A stretch of DNA of 32,734 nt, taken from the NCBI GenBank assembly GCA_029558955.1, contig JAKQCW010000154.1, forward strand, positions 1 through 32,734, read 5' to 3'. Every line of letters begins with the position of its first letter. Within the stretch, counting starts at the first letter, position 1. This stretch comes from Chloroflexota bacterium (GTDB taxonomy: Bacteria > Chloroflexota > Anaerolineae > JAAEKA01). The translations under genes and the position numbers were made by a program. Positions 23,461 to 32,732 of the stretch are shown here, in pieces. The notes beneath the pieces are model-generated. The model worked only from the letters and a program-made list of their open reading frames with translations. It was not told where the DNA came from and did no database searches.

Positions 23461-26400
23461 CCAAACGTCGCCCCCGCGCTGCGCCCCCACACCTCCGGGA
23501 AGTACATCTGATAGGCGACGGCCGGCAGGACCTGGAACTGGCCTGGCAGGCTGGCGCGCATCTGGTAGGTGTACTCATAGGTGCCGGCGGGGAGCTGGGT
23601 GGCGAAGAGGGCTACCTTCTCGTCGCGCAGATCGGTCGCAGTCGGCGTCCACCAGAACCACGGCCATGCACCATCGGCCGGCTCCAGGCTGGGACCTTCG
23701 TAGACCAGGCTGGTGTTGAGCAGGCTGGAATCGATGGCCTCGGCGCCGGCCGGCAGCGGACTCTCGACCACCAGATAGTGCAGGTCGGTCGGCGCCACGA
23801 TGGTCAGCTTGACCTGGATGGTGTCGCCTACCTGGGCCTCGCTGATGGGCTGGTCCGACGCCTCGCCGGTGATGGGATCCACCAGGCGGTACTGCTGCGC
23901 CACCACCACGCCGCGGTCCATGGCCTGCAGCTCGGCCGCGGGCAGGAAGGTCTCCAGGAAGGCGGTGTAGTAGAGCTGGCCGTCGCCGCTCTGGCTGCCC
24001 TCGGCGAAGCGGCTGATGGTCAGGCCATTGGCATAGTCTTGCAGGAGCTCGGCCACGGCCACGCGCAGCTCCACCGGCTGGCCCACGTTGTTGACATCGA
24101 CGCTGCCGCTGGCCAGCTCGGCGTCGTTCAGCAGGACGTTGTAGCTGTAGTCGCCCTCCAGCTCGCCGGCGGCGACCATCCAGTCGGTCAGGGCGATCAA
24201 CGACCAGACGTTTTCCTGGGTGGTGGCCCAGTGGCCATCGCTGCGCGTGCTCATCAGCCAGCGCACCGCGTTGGGCGCCAGCGCGTTCTGTGGGTCCAAC
24301 CTGGCCATCGCGTCCAGCACCAGGGCCGTGCTGCGCAGATCGCTGTTCATGGTCCACCAGTCGATGCTTTCCTCCTCCCAGTGCGCGCCGGTGGCCGAGA
24401 CCAGGGCCGCGCTGTTCAGGTCGTCCAGCAGCACGCCGATGCGCTGGGCAGAGGTTGGGTCGTCCAGCAGGCCGAAGGTCAGGGCCAGCAGCGCCTTGCC
24501 GTAATCGGCCAGCCGCTGGCGCACCTGGTAGAGCGCGGTGGTGCGGCCCACGTCGCCCTGGCCGGCCTCGGCCAGCACGTAGAGGATGAAGGCCTGCTGG
24601 TTCAGCTCATAGCCTTCCAGCGCGTCCACCGGCCGCAGTTGGCGCTGCAAGTAGTCGATGGCCCGCTCCAGCGCCGCCGAATCGACCGCGAAGCCGGCCG
24701 CCTGCGCCCGCACCAGGCCAAAGGTGACGTAGCTGCTGACGAAGGGCCGGCTCTCGTCGTTGGCCCACCAGCCCCAGCCGCCGTCGGGGTTCTGGCGCTG
24801 CAAGAGGCGCTGGGTGGCCACGGCGATCTGGTCTTGCAGGTTGGCCTCCAGGTCAGCCCATCGCGTATCCGCCTGCGCCGTATCGAGGCCCGTCAGGCCC
24901 AGCGCTTCCAGCGCCTGGTAGGTGACCACGTTGGGCAGGAACTTGCTGACGATCTGCTCGCTGCACTCGTAGGGGAAGCTTTCCAGCCAGTTGAGGCTTT
25001 CCAGCGTGCCCGCGGCCAGCGACGGATCCAGCCGCACCCGCAGCTCGCCCTGGGTGGGGTCCACATTGGATGGCAGCGCGATCACCTCGGTGCGGCTCTC
25101 GTCCGGGCCGACCATGCCGGCGGTGGCCACCGTCTCCGGCGAGCTGTAGCGGTAGACCGGCAGGGTCAGCTCGACCGCGTCGCCCAGCGGCGCCTGGCCC
25201 GCGGCCGCGCCCGTTTCCAGCGCCGTGAAACGGATCATGGCGCTGCTGACGGCCTCGCCGCCGGTGGGGATCGTGACTTCCACCGGCCAGCTCACCTTGG
25301 CCTGCTGGCCGGCCGGCACACTGACGATCTGGCTCAGCGCGGCTGTGGTGGTCACACCCTGGGCCGCCAGGATCACCTCCACGGTGCGGTCGGCCTCGGT
25401 GTTGTTGTTGACGATGGCGCCGATCTCGGCCTGGTCGCCCACGGTGAAGAAGCGGGGCAGCACCGGCCGCACCAGCAGCGGCAGGGTGGTCTTGATCTCC
25501 ACCGTGGCCTGGCCCACATGGGTGTCCACGGTGACGCCGATGCCCTCCAGCCGCCAGGTGGTCAGGTTGTCGGGCAGGGTCACGCTGACCTCAGCCCAGC
25601 CCTTTTCGTCGGTGACGACGGTGGGCTCCCACAGCGCGGTGTCCTCGAACTCGGTGCGCACCTCGAAGCCCATCATGCCATCGCCGCCGCCGCCGCCCTT
25701 GGCGCCCTCCTCCAGTTGCAGGTTGAGGCGGTCCAGGTTGAGCACCAGGTTGCTGGCCGTCTGCACCCCCAGCCCGCGCTGGCGGTAGAAGCTGTCCAGC
25801 AGCGGCTGGTTGGGGCTCTGGGCCAGGCTGAGGATCGCCTTGTCGATCAGCGCCAGGGAGATCTCCGCCTGAAGCGGTTCGCCCTGCCAGTCGGTCGCCT
25901 GCACGGTGAAGGTGACAGTCTCGCCCGGCCGCAGCACGTCCGCGTTGGGCGTCAGCGTGAGCTGGATCTCCTTGACCGTGTTGTCCACCGGCAGTTCCAC
26001 CAGGCCCAGCTTGAAGCTGCCCAGATCACTGCTGTCACCCTGCTGTGGCCCCTCTCCACCTTGCTGTGGCCGGTCTCCGGCCGAGCCACCGGCCGAGCCA
26101 CCGACCGAGCCACCGACCGAACCTTCCTGCTGTGGCCGGTCTCCGACCGAGCCACCGGCCGAGCCACCCTTGACCACCACCAGCGAGACGAAGACGTTGG
26201 GCACGTAATCCTCGGTGATGGGGATCTCCAGCGTCTCGCTGTTGCCCTCCAGCGTGATCTGTTGCGTTTCGATGATCTGGCCGCGCTCGATGGTCAACAA
26301 CGCCTCCACCGGTCCCTGGTAGGGGTGCGGCGCCAGGATCTTGGCCGTGTCGCCCACCTGGTAGAGCGGCTTGTCGGCCACCAGCTCGATGCGGTCGTTG

Positions 26401-29400
26401 TTCTCCACCTGCCAGGAGACATACTCCTGCGCGCTGCCGCTGCTGACCCAGGTGAAGGCCGCGCTGCGCACCGCGTTGCCCAGCTCGTCCACCGCCGTGG
26501 CGTTGATCTTGTACTGGCCGCCGCCGGGCGGGGTCCAGGTGAAGACAGCCTCGCCGCGGCCGTCGGTGGTCACGGTGTCGGTCAGGATGGGGGTCTCCCG
26601 CACCTCGCTGGTCCAGTAGAAGCGGCCATCCTCGGCCTGTTTCTGCACGCTCAGCCACTCGGCCTGGCTGACCACGACAGTCAGCGCCTGGTCGGGCACG
26701 GGCTGGCTGGCCCAGTCGACGGTGATCAGGTCCACGGCGGCTGGCTGGCCGGCCAGGCTGACATAGCCGCGCGGGGCCACGCCTGGATAGACCAGGCCCT
26801 TGTGCACGATGACCGAGGTGTTTTTGGCCGTCTCCTGGTTGTTCAGGTCGGTGACGCGCACGTCGATGCTGAAGCGCTGGCTGACGGTCTTGTCGCCGAT
26901 GTCGGCCGGGACCTGGAAGGTGAACACGCCATCAGCGCCGGTCTCGCCCGCGCCGCTGGCCACCACGCCGCCGTAGCGGCCCTGCGTCGTGGGATCCCAG
27001 CCGGTGTAGTCGTTGAAGCTGTACCAGCGGCCTGTGACATCGCCGGCGTAGTTGAAGGTCGCGTCCTCGCTGAAGACGGTCCAGTCCACCTGTGCCTTGC
27101 TCACCGGCCCGCCGAAGAAGAATTCGCCGCTGACCGTGGCCGTGATCACGTCGCCGTCCAGCACTTCCGCCTGATCGGTGCTCAATTCGATGGTGAACTC
27201 AGGCTTGCGGTATTCGGCCACCTGGAAGCCCAGGCCGAAGTAGGGGATGAAATACGCATCCTGCGGCCAGTCGGTGAGGCGCAGCTCCAGGTTGTAGAAG
27301 CCCAGGCTGGCCTCCTCGGCCAGCGGCAGCGCGCCGTCGATGGTCCCGAAGGCGTTGGTCTGATGCTGCTGCCGGTAGATCTCCTCGCCGCGGTCGTTGG
27401 TGATGATGACATCGACCTTGGTCCCTGGCTCTGGCAGGCGCAGGATGGCGTCATCGTCCACCCGCAGAATGCCCTTCCAGTAGACAGTCTGGCCAGGCCG
27501 GTAGATGGGCCGGTCGGTGTAGAAGTAGCCCTGGTAGAGCGGGGGCGGATATTCGCTCGGCAGCCCAAAGTCCCACGAGGCCAGCCCGCTTTGCCAGTCG
27601 GTGCTGGTCACGCCGTAGGGCGCCGGTCCATCCTGCTCGCCCTGCTCTGGCCGGTCTCCGACCGAGCCAGCCGAGCCAGCCGAGCCAGTCGAGCCGCCCT
27701 GCTCTGGCCGGTCTCCGACCGAGCCAGCCGTTCCCGCGAAGACAGATATCGGCGTCCACGGCTCCTTCGTCGTTGCCGGGCCGCGCGCGATGCCGTCGGC
27801 GTCGCTGACCGCCTGCACCTCGCTCTGTCCCACCATGCGCACCGGCACGTCGGCCACCGGCTGGCCCGACTGCAGATCGGTGACCCAGACCAGCGTCTCA
27901 TCCACCGTGCGCTTGGTGATCAGATTGAAGGGAGAGACGATCAGCAGATGGCGCGGCGGCTGCTGGCCCGACTCCAGTGAGCCGTCGCCGTATGTGACTT
28001 CCGGCGCGCGCATCTCGACCCAGTAGATGCCCGAAGGCAGGGGGCCGCCATCCTCGGCCAGCGGGACTTTGAGGAGGTTGTTGGTGTTGCGCTCCGGGGA
28101 GACGGGCACAGTCCACTCGCGCAGCAGCGCGTCCCCCTTGGGAACGAAGGTGCGCAGTGCGTCCCAACGGTTTTCCCCCAGCAGCCGGGTGGCTTCATTC
28201 TCGTTGACGCTGTAGAGCTTGAAGTTCAGCTCGCTGACATTGCGGTAGCTGGCCGCGATCAAAGTGCTGGTGTAGGCGTTGTAGGTTCCGATGTCGCTGG
28301 GCACATTGAGGTGGGCAAAGGGGCGGCGCTGGCCGGTCTCGAAGCGGTAGCGCCGCGTCCCCAGCCGGTTGCCGAACACATCCTGGATGTCGCCGGAAAG
28401 CGTCACCGTGTAGCTGGTCTCCGGCAGGCGCGGCCAACTGATCTGCCAACGGTTGTCGTAGGGGGAGAAGTAGCTGAACACATCGGTGGGCTTGGGGATG
28501 ATGGTGAAGGCATCGCGCCCCAGCGTGCTTTCGTCGACGATGCCCAGGAACAGAATGCCCATCTGCGCCTCCACTGCTACGCCGGTGGCGCCATCGGGGG
28601 GCGACGTGGCCTCGATGCCGATCTGGGGCGCGGTCTGGAAGCGGGCGACAAAGGGCTCACGCAGCGTGGCCTGGCCCGCGGCCGCCCGCGCGCCCTTGTC
28701 GATCTGCACCGTGTAGGCAACATCGTAGTCCAGCGCGGGCGTCGGCTGGAAGCGCAGGACGCGGCCGCCGTCGCTCCAGGTGAAGCGGCCGGCGACCTGC
28801 GCCTTGTTGGCATCGTTGCGCAGCGCAAAGGCATCCTCTGTCGAGGCGCGATCCATCGGCTGGCTGAAAGTCACCGTCACCGGCTTGCTGGGCCAGGCCA
28901 TGGGACCATCGGGCGCCACGGCCATCACGACGGGGCTGGCCGTTTGGAAGGTGATGACCGCATCCTCCGCCAGCAGGCCGCCGCTGACATCGGTCAGGCC
29001 GGTCGGCACAGTGACCTTGTAGCTGGCCCCGCCGGCCAGGGCGGTCTCAGGCACAAAGCTGTAGATGCTGGTGTTCAGCCATTGACCCGTGCCCGGCGTG
29101 CTCGGTTCGATGCGCAGGGGATTGGGCTGCCCGGCCTGTTGGCCGATGCTGGTCAGCGGAACCACAGGCCGATTGAAGATCACCGTGATGGGCGAATCGA
29201 CGCTGACCTCCTCGTTGCCGTCGGCCGGCTGGCTGCTGGTCACCTGAAGGAAGCCAACCGTGTCGAAGCGCAGATCGACCGGCGCGGCCAGCGGCTCATC
29301 GCTGGCGCTGCGCGCCTCCTGACTGACCGAGACGCGATAGCTGGCGCCGCGCGTCAGCGGCTGCTCCGGGGTCCACACCAGGTCATTGCCCACCAATGTC

Positions 29401-29759
29401 GCCTGGCCGGCCGTGGGCGGTTCGATGGCAAAGGCCGCAGCGGTGCTGGCCTCATCCATGGCTTGGTCGAAGCTGATCACCACCGGCGCGTCCAGCGGCT
29501 GCTCCTGCCCGCGCTGGGGGGAGGTGGACACAGCCACCGGCGGCAGATCCAACGGCTCGACGGTCGGCGTCGGCTCGACGGTCGGCGCTGCTGTCGCAGC
29601 CGCGGGGGGCTGGACGGCGGGCGTCGTTTCCAGCGGCGCGGTCTGCGGTTCAGGGCCAGGCCCTGGCTGCGCCGGCCGGCCGCAGCTTGCCAGCAGCAGG
29701 CTGGCGATGATGATGCTCAAGAGGACGATATGAATTCGTTGGTTCGTTTTGTAAGACAT
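23445..29759 (-). CDS. Bacterial alpha-2-macroglobulin lipoprotein
   Basis: 2104 residues. A signal peptide with lipobox LLASC anchors the protein by Cys26, followed by a Pro/Thr-rich linker. About residues 73-475 hold four Ig-like (Big_5/SbsA-type) domains, each starting with a phrase like VSTSPQRG or ATSPPDGA and containing VVISFDQAMD or an equivalent. MG domains follow, including the MG2 strand YFYTDRPIYRPGQTVYWKG near 740. The thioester motif is present as CSEQ at about 1599-1602, so the protein can covalently trap proteases. Such proteins guard the cell envelope, often with PBP1C, whose gene lies 102 bp upstream. GDRPEQ-type insertions lie near 679-708 and 1199-1240. AAGGAGG precedes the start. 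The C-terminus (GIGER) is encoded by a heptad repeat. Confidence 0.92.
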   Translation of the reverse strand: MSYKTNQRIHIVLLSIIIASLLLASCGRPAQPGPGPEPQTAPLETTPAVQPPAAATAAPTVEPTPTVEPLDLPPVAVSTSPQRGQEQPLDAPVVISFDQAMDEASTAAAFAIEPPTAGQATLVGNDLVWTPEQPLTRGASYRVSVSQEARSASDEPLAAPVDLRFDTVGFLQVTSSQPADGNEEVSVDSPITVIFNRPVVPLTSIGQQAGQPNPLRIEPSTPGTGQWLNTSIYSFVPETALAGGASYKVTVPTGLTDVSGGLLAEDAVITFQTASPVVMAVAPDGPMAWPSKPVTVTFSQPMDRASTEDAFALRNDANKAQVAGRFTWSDGGRVLRFQPTPALDYDVAYTVQIDKGARAAAGQATLREPFVARFQTAPQIGIEATSPPDGATGVAVEAQMGILFLGIVDESTLGRDAFTIIPKPTDVFSYFSPYDNRWQISWPRLPETSYTVTLSGDIQDVFGNRLGTRRYRFETGQRRPFAHLNVPSDIGTYNAYTSTLIAASYRNVSELNFKLYSVNENEATRLLGENRWDALRTFVPKGDALLREWTVPVSPERNTNNLLKVPLAEDGGPLPSGIYWVEMRAPEVTYGDGSLESGQQPPRHLLIVSPFNLITKRTVDETLVWVTDLQSGQPVADVPVRMVGQSEVQAVSDADGIARGPATTKEPWTPISVFAGTAGSVGDRPEQGGSTGSAGSAGSVGDRPEQGEQDGPAPYGVTSTDWQSGLASWDFGLPSEYPPPLYQGYFYTDRPIYRPGQTVYWKGILRVDDDAILRLPEPGTKVDVIITNDRGEEIYRQQHQTNAFGTIDGALPLAEEASLGFYNLELRLTDWPQDAYFIPYFGLGFQVAEYRKPEFTIELSTDQAEVLDGDVITATVSGEFFFGGPVSKAQVDWTVFSEDATFNYAGDVTGRWYSFNDYTGWDPTTQGRYGGVVASGAGETGADGVFTFQVPADIGDKTVSQRFSIDVRVTDLNNQETAKNTSVIVHKGLVYPGVAPRGYVSLAGQPAAVDLITVDWASQPVPDQALTVVVSQAEWLSVQKQAEDGRFYWTSEVRETPILTDTVTTDGRGEAVFTWTPPGGGQYKINATAVDELGNAVRSAAFTWVSSGSAQEYVSWQVENNDRIELVADKPLYQVGDTAKILAPHPYQGPVEALLTIERGQIIETQQITLEGNSETLEIPITEDYVPNVFVSLVVVKGGSAGGSVGDRPQQEGSVGGSVGGSAGGSAGDRPQQGGEGPQQGDSSDLGSFKLGLVELPVDNTVKEIQLTLTPNADVLRPGETVTFTVQATDWQGEPLQAEISLALIDKAILSLAQSPNQPLLDSFYRQRGLGVQTASNLVLNLDRLNLQLEEGAKGGGGGDGMMGFEVRTEFEDTALWEPTVVTDEKGWAEVSVTLPDNLTTWRLEGIGVTVDTHVGQATVEIKTTLPLLVRPVLPRFFTVGDQAEIGAIVNNNTEADRTVEVILAAQGVTTTAALSQIVSVPAGQQAKVSWPVEVTIPTGGEAVSSAMIRFTALETGAAAGQAPLGDAVELTLPVYRYSSPETVATAGMVGPDESRTEVIALPSNVDPTQGELRVRLDPSLAAGTLESLNWLESFPYECSEQIVSKFLPNVVTYQALEALGLTGLDTAQADTRWADLEANLQDQIAVATQRLLQRQNPDGGWGWWANDESRPFVSSYVTFGLVRAQAAGFAVDSAALERAIDYLQRQLRPVDALEGYELNQQAFILYVLAEAGQGDVGRTTALYQVRQRLADYGKALLALTFGLLDDPTSAQRIGVLLDDLNSAALVSATGAHWEEESIDWWTMNSDLRSTALVLDAMARLDPQNALAPNAVRWLMSTRSDGHWATTQENVWSLIALTDWMVAAGELEGDYSYNVLLNDAELASGSVDVNNVGQPVELRVAVAELLQDYANGLTISRFAEGSQSGDGQLYYTAFLETFLPAAELQAMDRGVVVAQQYRLVDPITGEASDQPISEAQVGDTIQVKLTIVAPTDLHYLVVESPLPAGAEAIDSSLLNTSLVYEGPSLEPADGAWPWFWWTPTATDLRDEKVALFATQLPAGTYEYTYQMRASLPGQFQVLPAVAYQMYFPEVWGRSAGATFGIGER
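26040..26170 (-). repeat. GDRPQQ-type in-frame insertion in the macroglobulin gene (site 1)
   Basis: Two cores CTGTGGCCGGTCTCC plus GACCGAGCC or GGCCGAGCC and several CACCGACCGAGC units encode GGSVGDRPQQEG and GGSAGDRPQQGG between Gly/Ser-rich stretches. It is the shorter variant (TCTCCGACC, one C less) of the element repeated at 12788-13128. Confidence 0.8.
27631..27725 (-). repeat. GDRPEQ-type in-frame insertion in the macroglobulin gene (site 2)
   Basis: Two copies of the core (CCCTGCTCTGGCCGG plus TCTCCGACCGAGCC) separated by AGCCGAGCC units encode GSVGDRPEQGG, then GSAGSAG, then GSVGDRPEQGE. This gives a Gly/Ser-rich loop about 30 residues long just before the MG2 strand. Confidence 0.85.
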
Positions 29760-29861
29760 GGCGATCTCAACCTCCTTGGCGCCCGACAGGAAAACCCAGT
29801 CGGTCGGTTGGAACAGGGAAACTACCTACATTGGACTTCGATCTTCATCGGACTTCGACCT

Positions 29862-32402
29862 TCATTGGACTTCGATCCAGAGCCCATCGCTGGTCAGAGA
29901 CTCTCCGTTGGCGCCCAGCGCGACCGCACTGATGTGATGCGCGCCCGGTTGCAGCGTCCACCAGGTTTCAAAGGGCAGGCGGGTCGAGCGGCCCACCGGC
30001 TGGCCATCGACCAGAAATGTCACCTCGTTGGGCACGTTTGCGCCCAGCGGCCGCGCGGCCAGGCGCACCTGCTGCAAAGCGTCCGGCATCCCGGCCGACA
30101 GCCGGAAAACGCTGTTCGGGTCGGGGCTGATCAATGCCAGGCCGCTGGACGCCGCGTCGGCCGGCGCGGTCACCTGCCCATCAGCGGCTGCGTCGCGCTC
30201 GACGCGCCACGATTCATCCGCCGCCGGCTGCTCGATTCCCTGGGCCAGCGCCCACTCGCGCAGCTCTGGCGGATAGACGCGGAAGACGCGCGTCTCGCTG
30301 CACGCCGGCGTCGTCGCCTGGTCCGCCAGCCCGCCGCGGCAGCTGTCCACAGCCAGCGGGCGGTAGACGGCATCGAACTCCAGCGGCTCTGTGCCGGCGA
30401 TGAACAGCTCGCTGCGCCGCCGGCTGCACCATTGTGTCGGCAACAGGCCCGAATCGATACAGACCTCGGCCCGCACCAGGCCGTCAGGCTGGCGGAAAGC
30501 GCGCGCCGGCAATCCCTTGTGCGCCATCTCCATCACATCGCGCCAGATCGGCCCGGCGCCGCTGATGCCGCTGACGCCCAGCATGGGGGTGTTGTCGGCG
30601 TTGCCCACCCAGACGCCGCCCACCAGATCGGGGGTGTAGCCGACAGTCCAGTTGTCGCGCCAATCGGTGGTGGTGCCGGTTTTGACCGCGGCCGGCCGGC
30701 TCAATCTGAGCACGCTGTTGCGGCCAAAGGAGGGGGCGCGGGCATCGTCGTCGCTGAGGATGTCGGTGATCAGATAGGCGACGCGCGCATCGAGGGCCTG
30801 AACCGTGCGCTGCGCGGGGGACTCGGCGCGCCAGAGGATCTTGCCGTCGGCGTCTTCGATGCGCTCGATGGCGTAGGGCGTTACTTTGTAGCCGCCGTTG
30901 GCGAAGGCGGCGTAGGCGCCGGTCAGCTCCAGCAGGCTGACCTCGCCGCCGCCCAGGGTCAGGGCCAGGCCGTAGGGAGGCTGCTGTTCGTCGGCGCTGG
31001 CGGGTTGGAACGACGTGATGCCCAGGCGCTGCGCCTGGCTGATCAGCGCGTCCACGCCGATGGCGTCCAGCGCCTTGACCGCGGGCAGGTTGTAGGAGCT
31101 GGCCAGGGCTGTGCGCAGGCTGACCGGGCCGTGCCACTGCATGTCGTAGTTCTGCGGCACATAAGGGGCGCCTTCGGTGGTCATGAAGGCGGTGCGCACG
31201 TCGGCGATGACCGTGGCTGCGGTGAAAGGCGCCCGACCGGCTGCGGCCGCGCGCGCCGGGTCCATGGCTGCGGCGTAGGTCAGCGGCTTGAGGGCTGAGC
31301 CCGGCTGGCGCAGGGCCAGGGCGGCGTTCATCGCGCCGTCGATGCTGGCGTCGAAGTAGTTGGGGCTGCCGACCATGGCACGGATCGCGCCGCTGCTTGG
31401 GTCCAGCAGCACCACGGCGGCATTTTCGATGCGGCGGCCGGGCGGGGCGTCCTTGGCCTGTTGGAGCTGGCCCAGGCGGTGGCCCACAGCGGCCTCGGCC
31501 TGGCGGTTCCAGTTCAGGTCGAGCGTGGTCATCACCCGCAGCCCGCCCTGACTGACCCGCTCGGCGCCCAGCAGCCGCTCCAACTGCCTCTCGACGTAGC
31601 TGACGAAGTGGGGCGCGTCGATGGGGAAGGGGGTGGCGGCGAACTGCAAGCGTTCGGCCAGCGCCAGCTCCGCCTCGCCGCGCGGGATGTAGCCATGCTG
31701 CACCATGGCCGCCAGCACATGGGACTGCCGCCAGCGGGCCGACTCCAGGTTGTAGAGCGGGTTGTAGACCTCGGGGTTCTGCACCAGCCCGGCCAACAGG
31801 CTGCACTCGGCCAGGTCCAGCTCGCGGGCCGATTTGCCAAAATAGCCTTGGGCCGCGCCCTCCAGGCCGTAGGCGAAGTTGCCGTAGTAGACCTGGTTCA
31901 GGTAGAGGGCCAGGATCTCCTGCTTGTCATAACGCAGCTCGATCCGCAGGGCCAGCCATGCCTCGCGCAGCTTGCGGCGCAGCGACTGCTCATAGCGCTC
32001 CTCGACGGTCATCAGCGTGTTACGGGCCAGTTGCTGGGTGATGGTGGATGCGCCGGAGATCACCGCGCCGCTGCGCCAGTTTTGCACCGCCGCGCGGCCG
32101 ATGGCCAGCGGGTCGATGCCGGGGTGGTGGAAGAAGCGGCTGTCCTCGACCGCGACCGTGGCCTGCCAGCAGGCAGCTGGGATCTGCTCGAAGGACAGCG
32201 ATACCTGCTTGCCCTGGTCGCCGATGGCCTCGAACAATGTTCGCCCCTCCCGATCCAGGATCAGCGTGCTGGGGCGGACGGCGGCCAGGTTCTGCGGCGT
32301 GGGCGCGGGCAGATCGCCCACCAGCCAGTAGCCGCCGGCCAGCATGAGCATGAGAAGCAAGATCAGGAGCAGCGACGCGCGTCGTCGCCATGAAAGGGCC
32401 AT
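29862..32402 (-). CDS. pbpC: Penicillin-binding protein 1C, bifunctional
   Basis: 846 residues from the ATG at 32402, chosen because the membrane anchor (about 6-28) then follows at once; an ATG at 32471 would add 23 unrelated residues. The GT51 transglycosylase domain shows AVEDSRFFHHPGID at 84-97 with catalytic Glu86, and GASTITQQLARN at 117-128. The transpeptidase domain has SALK with Ser369 and Lys372, SYN at 436-438 and KTG at 574-576. The last ~90 residues form the BiPBP_C beta domain found in PBP1C. The enzyme polymerises and cross-links peptidoglycan. It is followed by the macroglobulin gene 102 bp later, the same pairing as pbpC-yfhM in E. coli. Confidence 0.93.
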   Translation of the reverse strand: MALSWRRRASLLLILLLMLMLAGGYWLVGDLPAPTPQNLAAVRPSTLILDREGRTLFEAIGDQGKQVSLSFEQIPAACWQATVAVEDSRFFHHPGIDPLAIGRAAVQNWRSGAVISGASTITQQLARNTLMTVEERYEQSLRRKLREAWLALRIELRYDKQEILALYLNQVYYGNFAYGLEGAAQGYFGKSARELDLAECSLLAGLVQNPEVYNPLYNLESARWRQSHVLAAMVQHGYIPRGEAELALAERLQFAATPFPIDAPHFVSYVERQLERLLGAERVSQGGLRVMTTLDLNWNRQAEAAVGHRLGQLQQAKDAPPGRRIENAAVVLLDPSSGAIRAMVGSPNYFDASIDGAMNAALALRQPGSALKPLTYAAAMDPARAAAAGRAPFTAATVIADVRTAFMTTEGAPYVPQNYDMQWHGPVSLRTALASSYNLPAVKALDAIGVDALISQAQRLGITSFQPASADEQQPPYGLALTLGGGEVSLLELTGAYAAFANGGYKVTPYAIERIEDADGKILWRAESPAQRTVQALDARVAYLITDILSDDDARAPSFGRNSVLRLSRPAAVKTGTTTDWRDNWTVGYTPDLVGGVWVGNADNTPMLGVSGISGAGPIWRDVMEMAHKGLPARAFRQPDGLVRAEVCIDSGLLPTQWCSRRRSELFIAGTEPLEFDAVYRPLAVDSCRGGLADQATTPACSETRVFRVYPPELREWALAQGIEQPAADESWRVERDAAADGQVTAPADAASSGLALISPDPNSVFRLSAGMPDALQQVRLAARPLGANVPNEVTFLVDGQPVGRSTRLPFETWWTLQPGAHHISAVALGANGESLTSDGLWIEVQ

Positions 32403-32554
32403 ATCACCAATACCCAACGTGTGAAATGTCTGATGATCGCAGATCGACGTGCCACGGAACGAGACCGCCAACGTGGTGTCGCACAGGTTTACACGCAGTT
32501 ACCCAGCCGCTGGTTCAGCCATAGCATACGCCAGAAAGTATCTATTGCCAAATG

Positions 32555-32675
32555 CAGCAATTCCAAATATGGCGATTGCCAAGCTGGAGTCGAGGCTTCA
32601 GCCGGGTTTGCACGCTCAACTCGCATCGTCCAGACCCGGCTGAAGCCTCGACTCCGCCCATATTTGGAATTGCTG
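32555..32675. repeat. Nested palindromic repeat element (copy 3, complete)
   Basis: Outer arms CAGCAATTCCAAATATGG (32555-32572) and its complement (32658-32675) are 18 bp and perfect. Inner arms at 32586-32607 and 32634-32655 are 22 bp and perfect, beginning GGAGTCGAGGCTTCAGCC. The spacers between the outer and inner arms are 13 and 2 bases, and the centre is 26 bases. The inner arms match 1-59 and 8049-8125, whereas the AT-rich outer arms were seen only here. No coding capacity was found. Confidence 0.85.
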
Positions 32676-32692
32676 TGCCAAATGGCGTTCGG

Positions 32693-32732
32693 TTGACTTG
32701 CAACGCAGGACATGATATACTGGCGTCCGATG
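32693..32732 (+). promoter_or_regulatory. Promoter and start codon of a gene leaving the window
   Basis: TTGACT at 32693-32698, a 17-bp spacer and TATACT at 32716-32721. An ATG at 32730-32732 lies where the transcript should begin (about 32728), so this is a second near-leaderless gene. The coding part beyond is outside the window and cannot be named. Confidence 0.65.

Noticed and set aside
23778..27980. Very long open frame on the plus strand opposite the macroglobulin gene
   Set aside because: It is a high-GC antisense shadow: His/Gln/Arg/Gly-rich composition, no domain, and the minus-strand protein is a complete, recognisable A2M.
28311..31298. Long plus-strand frame spanning the ends of the macroglobulin and pbpC genes
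   Set aside because: It crosses two real genes and their intergenic gap in antisense and shows no family signature.
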